The notes under the pieces were generated by a model. It searched no databases. It was not told the origin of the DNA and saw only the letters and a list, made by a program, of their open reading frames with translations. The position numbers and the translations under genes were made by a program. DNA of 5,302 nt from an uncultured Bacteroidota bacterium (GTDB lineage Bacteria > Bacteroidota > Bacteroidia > Flavobacteriales > UA16), in assembly GCA_902578505.1 (NCBI GenBank), contig CACHDD010000052.1, positions 1 through 5,302 on the forward strand. Direction: 5' to 3'. Position 1 is the first letter of the stretch. Each line of letters starts with the position of its first letter. Shown one piece after another: positions 1 through 5,302 of the stretch.

Positions 1-555
1 AAGAGACATAGCAGCACGAGTACGCTTACAAGCGAACAGAAGAACTGAATCGTTTAGAAGAATGTTACAACCTTCAATGTTAAGGTCACTAACACGAAGA
101 TTATCTCCGATGTTTAGTGCACTTACATCAGCATTAATTGCATCAGGAAGGTTTTCGAAAAGACCTTGAACTGGTACGCGACGGAAAAGAGTTTCCATAC
201 GACCACCTGCAATAACTCCTGCTGCTGTTCCTTGTGAACGAAGAGGTAAGTTTACTCTTACTTGCTTACCCTCAATGATCTTCAGTAGATCAACGTGTAC
301 GATGCGGTCAGTTACTGGGTGGAATTGTACGTCCTGAATGATGCACTTAGTCACTGTTCCATCGATGTCCATGTCGATAGCAAATACGTCGGGATTAACG
401 ACAAGTTTGCTCAACTTGATTTCATCCACAGAAAAGTGGGTTTGGTTACCGTCTCCGTATAAAACTCCAGGAACACTTCCTGAATTTCTAAGAGAGACTG
501 CATCTTTCTTTCCTACGTTCCCACGAAGAGAACCGCTCAATGATGCTGATTTCAT
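1..555 (-). CDS. rplY: Large-subunit ribosomal protein L25, long (Ctc/TL5-type) form; 3' end cut by window edge
   Basis: This is the 5S rRNA-binding protein of the large ribosomal subunit, in its two-domain form (N-terminal L25 domain plus C-terminal TL5/Ctc beta domain), called general stress protein Ctc in some bacteria. The visible 185 codons are open from ATG at 555 to the left edge without a stop. The L25 domain (about residues 5-92) shows the family signatures SGSVPGVLYGDG (25-36) and QDVQFHPVTDRIVHVDLL (74-91, a 5S-binding face). The second domain follows from about 95 to 180 (VRVNLPLRSQG, AGGRMETLFRRVPV, LPDAINADVSALNIGD) and ends in CKRTRAA, which is near the C-terminus in related proteins. 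Probably only a short tail is missing. The start has no Shine-Dalgarno sequence but an AT-rich leader, normal for Bacteroidota. It begins 6 bases after the prs stop, so it is almost certainly cotranscribed with prs. From general knowledge of the group, pth often follows rplY; that would lie outside the window. Confidence 0.93.
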   Translation of the reverse strand, partial: MKSASLSGSLRGNVGKKDAVSLRNSGSVPGVLYGDGNQTHFSVDEIKLSKLVVNPDVFAIDMDIDGTVTKCIIQDVQFHPVTDRIVHVDLLKIIEGKQVRVNLPLRSQGTAAGVIAGGRMETLFRRVPVQGLFENLPDAINADVSALNIGDNLRVSDLNIEGCNILLNDSVLLFACKRTRAAMSL

Positions 556-561
556 AATAGA

Positions 562-1503
562 TTAAAAATTAAAATGTGAACTTATACTTTCATTGCTCAT
601 TAAGCACTTAAGCACTTGAGCAAACATGTCATGCACAGGCAAGACAGTTATTTTACTTGTTGGGACACCCTCCTTTAGTGGAATGGTATCAGCGATAATA
701 AATTCAGAAAGAACGCTATCCTCGATACGGTCATAAGCAGGTCCGCTTAATACTCCGTGAGTACAAATAGCTATAACTGATGTAGCACCGTACTCCATCA
801 TCAGGCCAGCAGCCTTTGTAAGAGTTCCAGCTGTATCGCACATATCATCAACGATGATGACATCCTTCCCTTTTACATCACCAATTACAGTCATGCTTGC
901 TACTTGATTAGCAACTTCTCTCTGCTTGTAGCAGATTGCCATATCAACGCCAAGAGCTTTTGCGTATGTATTTGCTCTTTTTGTTCCACCTGTATCAGGT
1001 GTAGCGATGCAAAGATTGTTTAGGTCGAAATTTTCCTTAATGTGATTTAAGAAAAGAGTTGATCCGTAAAGGTGGTCAACAGGTACTTCGAAGAATCCTT
1101 GGATTTGGTCTGCGTGAAGGTCCATAGTGATTACTCTATCTACACCAGCAGCCATCAACATGTTTGCAACGAGCTTTGCTCCGATTGCAACCCTAGGCTT
1201 ATCCTTTCTGTCTTGACGGGCAAAACCAAAGTAGGGCATTACTGCAATAATGCGCTTTGCACTTGCGCGCTTAGCGGCATCAATCAATAGAAGTAATTCA
1301 AAAAGGTTGTCAGTTGGTGGTGTTGTAGACTGAACAATTACCACCTCTTTTCCTCTAACAGTTTCTTCAATACTTACAGTGAATTCACCGTCAGAAAAGC
1401 GTGTGGTTGTAACAGGCACTAACTTTGTCCCATATGCTTTAGAAACTCTCTCAGCAAAATCTTGAGAGGTAGTTCCAGCGAGTATTTTAATCATATCAGA
1501 CAC
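562..1503 (-). CDS. prs: Ribose-phosphate pyrophosphokinase (PRPP synthetase, class I)
   Basis: This cytosolic enzyme transfers pyrophosphate from ATP to ribose 5-phosphate, making PRPP for purine, pyrimidine, histidine, tryptophan and NAD synthesis. The 313-residue length is normal for the family. Visible motifs are RFSDGE (35-40), the ATP-site segment PYFGFARQDRKDKPR (90-104), the PRPP synthetase signature DLHADQIQGFFEVPVDHLYG (128-147, with the metal-binding His130), the ribose-phosphate loop segment PDTGGTKRA (169-177), the flexible-loop region KQREVANQV (193-201), and the PRPP-binding loop VIIVDDMCDTAGTL (215-228, Asp219, Asp220 and Asp223). No key residue is missing. The start is uncertain. 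GTG at 1503 gives an MSDMIKILAG start, resembling the few residues found before K-(L/I)-(F/L)-A-G in other Prs proteins. An in-frame ATG at 1494 would shorten it by 3 residues. No Shine-Dalgarno favours either. It lies 48 bases after the response-regulator gene and 6 bases before rplY; the latter pairing is characteristic of Bacteroidota. Confidence 0.97.
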   Translation of the reverse strand: MSDMIKILAGTTSQDFAERVSKAYGTKLVPVTTTRFSDGEFTVSIEETVRGKEVVIVQSTTPPTDNLFELLLLIDAAKRASAKRIIAVMPYFGFARQDRKDKPRVAIGAKLVANMLMAAGVDRVITMDLHADQIQGFFEVPVDHLYGSTLFLNHIKENFDLNNLCIATPDTGGTKRANTYAKALGVDMAICYKQREVANQVASMTVIGDVKGKDVIIVDDMCDTAGTLTKAAGLMMEYGATSVIAICTHGVLSGPAYDRIEDSVLSEFIIADTIPLKEGVPTSKITVLPVHDMFAQVLKCLMSNESISSHFNF

Positions 1504-1525
1504 GTCAACTTACTTAAGGGGAGCG

Positions 1526-1533
1526 CGAAGATA
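1526..1533 (-). promoter_or_regulatory. Possible Bacteroidota-type -7 box for prs-rplY
   Basis: The minus strand reads TATCTTCG here, one mismatch from the Bacteroidota -7 consensus TAnnTTTG. It sits 22 bases before the GTG start of prs and 31 before the alternative ATG, in the 48-base gap after the response-regulator gene. I find no TTG -33 element at 19-21 bases upstream, where the sequence is an A-rich run and the regulator's stop codon. It would allow prs-rplY to be transcribed independently of the two-component genes. The call rests on one short match and is tentative. Confidence 0.35.
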
Positions 1534-1551
1534 TGGATTTTTTAGTGCTTT

Positions 1552-2256
1552 TTAGCTCTCTGGAGCTATGAGTTTAAATCCTTTACCATGAACGTTTAGG
1601 ATTTCGATCCTATCATCTACTTTGAGATGCTTTCTAAGCTTGGCAATATAGACGTCCATTGACCTGCCGTTAAAATAGTTTGCATCTCCCCAAATTGCTG
1701 ATAATGCGTGACTTCTTTCTAATAATCCATTTTTGTGACGACACAATAAAAATAGAAGCTCATTTTCTTTTGTTGTAAGCCTTTGTTTTTCTCCGTTATA
1801 GCTAAGCTGTTGCTTATTGTAATCAAAATCAAAAACGCCGATATTAAATGATCCAACTTCTTCTCCATCTTGAGGGAGAGATGATGTTCTTCGCAAAATC
1901 GCATTGATTCTTAGGAGCAATTCTTCCATACTAAATGGTTTGGTCATGTAATCATCTGCACCAACCTTAAAGCCTTCCAGGGTATCTTCCTTCATACTCC
2001 TAGCTGTGAGGAATAATATTGGAATTGATTTACTTTCTTTTCTTATTTCTGTTGCTACTTCGAAACCGTCCTTTTTGGGCATCATTACATCGAGAATGAC
2101 AAAATCAAATGTCTCTCGGAAAAAAGCTTTAACTCCTTCAGCACCATCTTGTGCCCATGTTGTTACAAAACCTTTTGCATTTAGGTAATCAGAAAGTAGC
2201 TTTCCCAAATTGGGGTCGTCTTCACAAAGAAGAATTCTAATATATGATTTACTCAT
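1552..2256 (-). CDS. rprY: OmpR/PhoB-family response regulator, RprY-like
   Basis: This is a cytosolic DNA-binding response regulator of 234 residues, the usual length. The receiver domain (about 6-122) has the acidic pocket Glu12/Asp13/Asp14, phospho-acceptor Asp56 in ILDVMMPKKDGFEV, switch Thr84 in LFLTAR, and Lys106 in YMTKPFSMEELLLR. The C-terminal winged helix (about 135-231) has RLTTKENELLFLL (159-171), the recognition helix NGRSMDVYIAKLRKHL (196-211) and the wing NVHGKGFKLI (221-230). These segments, including NYFN(G/A)RSMDVYI, closely resemble the RprY protein of Bacteroides as I remember it, hence the symbol; orthology is inference. The ATG start overlaps the kinase stop as ATGA, so the two are translationally coupled and the kinase is its evident partner. 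The stop lies 48 bases before prs. Regulon and signal cannot be read from the sequence; direct autoregulation is possible (see the repeat near 3570-3587). Confidence 0.95.
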   Translation of the reverse strand: MSKSYIRILLCEDDPNLGKLLSDYLNAKGFVTTWAQDGAEGVKAFFRETFDFVILDVMMPKKDGFEVATEIRKESKSIPILFLTARSMKEDTLEGFKVGADDYMTKPFSMEELLLRINAILRRTSSLPQDGEEVGSFNIGVFDFDYNKQQLSYNGEKQRLTTKENELLFLLCRHKNGLLERSHALSAIWGDANYFNGRSMDVYIAKLRKHLKVDDRIEILNVHGKGFKLIAPES

Positions 2257-3536
2257 TCCTGTGGTGGATCAAATTTCAATTTTAAACAAAACACGCTGTA
2301 TTTACTGAGCTCACTATCGACTGTGATTTCGCCTCCATGTCTTTCGACAACTGCCTTCACATAGCTTAGGCCCAGACCAAACCCCTTGACGTCATGAATA
2401 TTCCCAGTAGGAACTCGGTATAATCTCTCAAATATCTTGCCAAGATGTTCCTTAGGTATACCTACTCCGTTATCCCTAACGCTAAAATTCAGTCCTTCGT
2501 CTGTTTGAAGTGTAGAAATTTTAATTTTAGGATTTTCTTTTGAGTATTTAAGAGCATTGTCAAGGAGGTTAAAAATAACATTTGTTAGGTGTGTTTGGTC
2601 TGCGTGAATAATTGGGTTAGAAGCCTTCAAATCAAGTTCAATTTTTCCACCTTGCTTCCTTACTTGCATTGCAACATTCTTTGCAACATCCTTAGCAATG
2701 TTATGGATATTTAGTGGCTGAAGGTATAGTTTCATTGATCCTTTTTCTACGAGTGACGCTTGCAGCACCTTTTGGACTAAGAGGCCCAACCTTTTGTTCT
2801 CCGCTTTAATTAAATCGAAGTAATAATTCTGTTGATCTTTATTTATTACAATATCATTATCACTAAGTGCTTCAGACGCCAATCCTATAGTTGATATTGG
2901 TGTTTTAAGTTCGTGAGTTAGGTTATTCATTAGATCCCTACGTATTCGTTCTATTTGCTTAGATTGCCTAACTGAATAGAAGACATAAACAAGTCCTATG
3001 AAAATACCAATTAGTAAAAGACCTGAGAGAAGAAAGGCTCCTAGCCCACCTTCCAATAAATATGCGCCTCGGTTTGGAAAGTAAACCTTAAAATGTAAAT
3101 CTCTCATTTCAACAGAATACCCTTCCTCTACAAGTTGATCACGATATGGCTCACAATTACTGTCCAAAAACGCAGGTTGGTCATATGAGTCAAATGCTCC
3201 AAACACGCCAACTGCTTCAACTCCATTCTTCTTGAGAGCAATGTGTAAAAGAGAATCAACATCCATTGATTCCATTCTTCTTACTAGTGATTTAGATACT
3301 CCATGAATTGAGCTCTCTAAGGATAAAGCGCTTTTATTATCCTCTCTTGCGAAGCTTATATCTGCAGATACTTGAATCCATTCTGCTACTTGGTTTAGCG
3401 ATCGTTCAACGCTTTGATCAAAGATTTGCCCTCTTAAATCAAGCACCTTTTTTAAACCCGTAACTTGTAATGCGCTAACAGAAATTACTGCAAAGGTCAA
3501 AGCCCACATAATCTTTGATGTTTTAAATTCCTGCAT
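2253..3536 (-). CDS. rprX: Membrane sensor histidine kinase, RprX-like
   Basis: This inner-membrane kinase senses an unidentified signal and phosphorylates the RprY-like regulator encoded immediately downstream. From ATG at 3536 it has 427 residues: TM1 at about 9-27, a predicted periplasmic domain at about 28-162 with no recognised fold, and TM2 at about 165-187. A short basic linker then leads straight into the dimerisation helices, so no HAMP domain is evident. His208 in NLTHELKTP (205-213) is the phospho-acceptor. The ATPase domain has Asn323 and Asn327 in the N box (FNLLDNALKYS), DNGVGIP (355-361), IFERLYR (368-374) and GFGLGLSYVK (385-394), so all catalytic boxes are intact. An in-frame TTG at 3545 would add three residues. 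I prefer the ATG because the TTG lies inside a perfect promoter -7 box, and TTG starts are uncommon. The stop overlaps the regulator's start by ATGA. It is divergent from dnaG. The symbol rests on similarity of arrangement and partner, so it is less certain than the kinase call. Confidence 0.93.
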   Translation of the reverse strand: MQEFKTSKIMWALTFAVISVSALQVTGLKKVLDLRGQIFDQSVERSLNQVAEWIQVSADISFAREDNKSALSLESSIHGVSKSLVRRMESMDVDSLLHIALKKNGVEAVGVFGAFDSYDQPAFLDSNCEPYRDQLVEEGYSVEMRDLHFKVYFPNRGAYLLEGGLGAFLLSGLLLIGIFIGLVYVFYSVRQSKQIERIRRDLMNNLTHELKTPISTIGLASEALSDNDIVINKDQQNYYFDLIKAENKRLGLLVQKVLQASLVEKGSMKLYLQPLNIHNIAKDVAKNVAMQVRKQGGKIELDLKASNPIIHADQTHLTNVIFNLLDNALKYSKENPKIKISTLQTDEGLNFSVRDNGVGIPKEHLGKIFERLYRVPTGNIHDVKGFGLGLSYVKAVVERHGGEITVDSELSKYSVFCLKLKFDPPQE

Positions 3537-3542
3537 CTTTTT

Positions 3543-3550
3543 CAAAAGTA
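3543..3550 (-). promoter_or_regulatory. -7 promoter box for rprX-rprY, giving a near-leaderless transcript
   Basis: The minus strand reads TACTTTTG, an exact match to the Bacteroidota sigma-factor -7 consensus TAnnTTTG. It ends 6 bases before the kinase ATG at 3536 (TACTTTTG-AAAAAG-ATG). Transcription normally begins a few bases after this box, so the mRNA would start at or just before the ATG. No TTG -33 element is found 19-21 bases upstream, which would fit a weak or activator-dependent promoter. A chance match in AT-rich DNA cannot be excluded. Confidence 0.5.
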
Positions 3551-3569
3551 CGACTATGGATATACCCCT

Positions 3570-3587
3570 GAATTAAGCGGGAATAAA
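3570..3587. promoter_or_regulatory. Weak 11-bp-spaced direct repeat, possible OmpR-family operator
   Basis: The plus strand has GAATTAA at 3570-3576 and GAATAAA at 3581-3587, six of seven bases identical and exactly 11 bp apart start to start. OmpR/PhoB regulators typically bind tandem half-sites about one helical turn apart. The pair lies 20-37 bases upstream of the rprX -7 box, where a -33 element would be expected, and between the two divergent genes. A 6-bp inverted repeat (TGAATT at 3569-3574, AATTCA at 3587-3592) overlaps it. The region is AT-rich and both patterns are short, so this is only a candidate for RprY autoregulation. Confidence 0.2.
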
Positions 3588-3615
3588 ATTCAACATCAAT
3601 TAACAAATGAGGCCT

Positions 3616-3623
3616 TACCTTAG
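3616..3623 (+). promoter_or_regulatory. Possible -7 box for dnaG
   Basis: TACCTTAG matches TAnnTTTG in all but one position and ends 8 bases before the dnaG ATG at 3632. If used, transcription would start within a few bases of the initiation codon. No TTG -33 element is seen at the expected distance, and there is no Shine-Dalgarno sequence before the ATG. Tentative. Confidence 0.3.
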
Positions 3624-3631
3624 CTAATCCG

Positions 3632-5302
3632 ATGATACCTAACGAAACTGTCGAACTAATTCACCAAACTGCAATAATTGAGGATGTCATAGGTGATTAT
3701 GTTGAGCTCAAGAAGCAAGGCAGCAGCTTCAGAGGAATTAGCCCTTTTACAAACGAGAAAACACCTTCGTTTTATGTAGTACCAAGTAAGGGAATATTTA
3801 AATGTTTTAGCTCTGGCAAGGGAGGTTCTCTTATGACTTTTGTTATGGAGCATGAAAAGGTCAGCTACCCAGAAGCTCTTAAAATAGTCGCGCGTAAATA
3901 CAATATCGAGATTGTTGAAAAGGAGAGAACAGCAGATGAAATCCAAGCAGAAACTGCTCGTGAGAGCCTAAGTGCGGTTGTGTCTTGGGCTCAGAATTGG
4001 TTTATGAATCAATTGCAAACAGAACATGGTAAAGCCATAGGTTTATCATACTTCCATAGTAGAGGATTTAGCGATGAGATAATTAATAAATTCAAATTAG
4101 GATATTGTCCAGATGGTTGGGATGTAATGACAAATGCGGCTATAGAATCAGGATATAAGCATGATCGTCTTGTGGAAAGCGGGCTTTGTAAAAAGAAACA
4201 AGATGGACGCCTTTTTGACTTCTTCCATGGCAGGGTAATGTTCCCAATTAGAGATGTGACGGGACGGGTTATTGGTTTTGGTGGAAGAACGCTCAATACA
4301 GATAAAAAGATTGCTAAATACTTTAATAGCCCTGAGAGTCCTCTGTATAATAAGTCAAAGGCGCTTTATGGTATTCATCTAGCTAAAAACACAATAACTA
4401 AGGTAGATAATTGTTTTTTAGTTGAAGGCTATACGGATGTTATCGCGATGCATCAGATTGGAGTTGAAAATGTAGTTGCATCAAGTGGAACAGCTCTTAC
4501 TGTTGGCCAAATAGCACTAATACGGCGCTTTACAAAAAACGTAACAGTTTTATTTGACGGGGATGCCGCAGGAATGAGAGCTTCCCTTAGGGGGATTGAC
4601 CTCCTTCTTAAAGAAGGTATGAAAGTAAAAGTTTTAACTTTCCCGGATGGTGACGACCCAGATAGCTATTCTAAAAAAGTAAGCTCAACAGAATTTCAGG
4701 AATTTATACATGAAGGTTCCCAAGATTTTTTAGCATTCAAATCTGATCTTCTAAGTGAAGGAGCTGGAGATGACCCTATTCAAAAGGCTGATCTTGTAAA
4801 ATCTCTTGTAGCTACAATTGCTTGTATTCCTGACCCCATCCAAAGAACGGTATATGTGCAATCAATTGCAGCCCGTCTTAAACTTCAAGAGAAACTCCTC
4901 CACACTGAGGTAGCAAAAAAGGTTGCAGTGGATGTCGCAGCAGAGCTAAAAACAGCAAACCGTAACCAGACATCACAACCTGTGTATATTCCTACAATAC
5001 ATCTAGACGAGGAGCCTGGCTTGCCGAAAACTTTACGCACGGAAAGGAATTTGCTTGAAGATAATTTAGTCCGCTTACTTTTAGAATATGGAGAGTCCAT
5101 GGTGAGGATTGAAGCCCACACTGAGGATGATGAGAACTCTTCTGAAGTGGATGTAACCTTTGCCGAGCTCATGGTTCACAGGATTGAAACAGAAAATATT
5201 TCGATGGAAGATCCGTCCACCGAATACATACTTTCTCAATATACATCAAGTATAGACAAGGGAGAGATCCCATCAACGGAAACATTCTTTACAGGCACAA
5301 AT
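3632..5302 (+). CDS. dnaG: DNA primase DnaG with degenerate zinc-binding domain; 3' end cut by window edge
   Basis: This enzyme makes the RNA primers for lagging-strand synthesis at the replication fork, recruited by the DnaB helicase. The 557 visible codons are open from ATG at 3632 to the right edge. That ATG is the only one after the in-frame TGA at 3608. The N-terminal CHC2-type domain (about 1-95) keeps the fold signature (DYVELKKQGSSFRG, EKTPSFYV, GKGG) but has SPFT (37-40) and KCFSSG (57-62), so only Cys58 of the four usual zinc ligands remains. The catalytic core (about 110-400) is intact: GRVIGFGGR (211-219), YFNSPESPLYNKSKALYGI (230-248), and Toprim acidic residues Glu265 in VEGYTDV, Asp309/Asp311 in DGDAAG, and the acidic cluster Asp341, Asp342 and Asp344 in DGDDPDSY. 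After about residue 425 the sequence is variable and probably leads into the helicase-binding domain, most of which lies beyond the window. It is divergent from rprX. The intact frame and catalytic residues argue against a pseudogene. Confidence 0.96.
   Translation, partial: MIPNETVELIHQTAIIEDVIGDYVELKKQGSSFRGISPFTNEKTPSFYVVPSKGIFKCFSSGKGGSLMTFVMEHEKVSYPEALKIVARKYNIEIVEKERTADEIQAETARESLSAVVSWAQNWFMNQLQTEHGKAIGLSYFHSRGFSDEIINKFKLGYCPDGWDVMTNAAIESGYKHDRLVESGLCKKKQDGRLFDFFHGRVMFPIRDVTGRVIGFGGRTLNTDKKIAKYFNSPESPLYNKSKALYGIHLAKNTITKVDNCFLVEGYTDVIAMHQIGVENVVASSGTALTVGQIALIRRFTKNVTVLFDGDAAGMRASLRGIDLLLKEGMKVKVLTFPDGDDPDSYSKKVSSTEFQEFIHEGSQDFLAFKSDLLSEGAGDDPIQKADLVKSLVATIACIPDPIQRTVYVQSIAARLKLQEKLLHTEVAKKVAVDVAAELKTANRNQTSQPVYIPTIHLDEEPGLPKTLRTERNLLEDNLVRLLLEYGESMVRIEAHTEDDENSSEVDVTFAELMVHRIETENISMEDPSTEYILSQYTSSIDKGEIPSTETFFTGTN

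Noticed and set aside
338..565. Plus-strand reading frame of 75 codons opposite the start of rplY and the end of prs
   Set aside because: It is antisense to the conserved L25 coding sequence, has no recognisable domain, and is explained as a shadow of the real gene.
1072..1290. Plus-strand frame of 72 codons inside prs
   Set aside because: It lies wholly antisense to the most conserved part of PRPP synthetase; its Cys/His-rich look arises from the reverse complement of that sequence.
1504..1551. Rho-independent terminator between the response regulator and prs
   Set aside because: There are A-rich runs and a CTTAAG palindrome but no GC-rich stem followed by a U-run on the transcribed strand.
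1719..2188. Two short frames (minus 1719-1904 and plus 2006-2188) inside the response-regulator gene
   Set aside because: Both are out-of-frame shadows of an intact, motif-complete regulator and have no start context of their own.
3656..5172. Three minus-strand frames (3656-3946, 4009-4296, 4885-5172) opposite dnaG
   Set aside because: All are antisense to a continuous, conserved primase frame; Ser/Phe-rich composition is typical of shadow frames.
3632..5302. dnaG as a pseudogene because of the lost zinc ligands
   Set aside because: The frame is open for 557 codons, all Toprim acidic residues are present, and the substituted finger resembles forms recalled from functional flavobacterial primases.
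1..5302. Mobile element, CRISPR, tRNA/rRNA, toxin-antitoxin or defence system
   Set aside because: No repeats of suitable length, no transposase or integrase motifs and no cloverleaf were seen; nearly all bases are accounted for by five housekeeping or regulatory genes.

Overview
The window looks like ordinary chromosome from a member of the Bacteroidota, most likely a Flavobacteriales-type bacterium. Four things suggest this. The prs-rplY gene pair is tightly packed. The two-component pair closely resembles RprX/RprY. Starts lack Shine-Dalgarno sequences, and TAnnTTTG-like -7 boxes lie just upstream of some of them. The DnaG primase carries the degenerate 'SPFT...CFSSGKGG' zinc-finger region that I recall from flavobacterial primases. 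The lineage call is inference; no rRNA or other marker is present.

Layout: the left two thirds is a minus-strand run of four genes, read right to left. First comes a membrane histidine kinase (rprX-like, about 3536-2253), then its OmpR-family response regulator (rprY-like, 2256-1552), overlapping the kinase by the 4 bases ATGA. Next are ribose-phosphate pyrophosphokinase (prs, 1503-562) and ribosomal protein L25/Ctc (rplY, from 555 and running off the left edge). Gaps are -4, 48 and 6 bases, and I see no terminator hairpin between genes, so transcription could pass from the sensor pair into prs-rplY. A possible separate prs promoter lies in the 48-base gap. The right third is the divergent, plus-strand dnaG primase gene (3632 to beyond the right edge).

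Between rprX and dnaG is a short (95 bp) bidirectional intergenic region. It holds a perfect TAnnTTTG box for rprX and an imperfect one for dnaG, both so close to the start codons that the transcripts would have almost no leader. A weak 11-bp-spaced direct repeat there could be a binding site for the OmpR-type regulator.

No mobile element, RNA gene, CRISPR array or novel multi-gene system is visible; coding density is about 97%. The most noteworthy observation is that DnaG has lost three of its four canonical zinc ligands while every Toprim catalytic acidic residue is intact.
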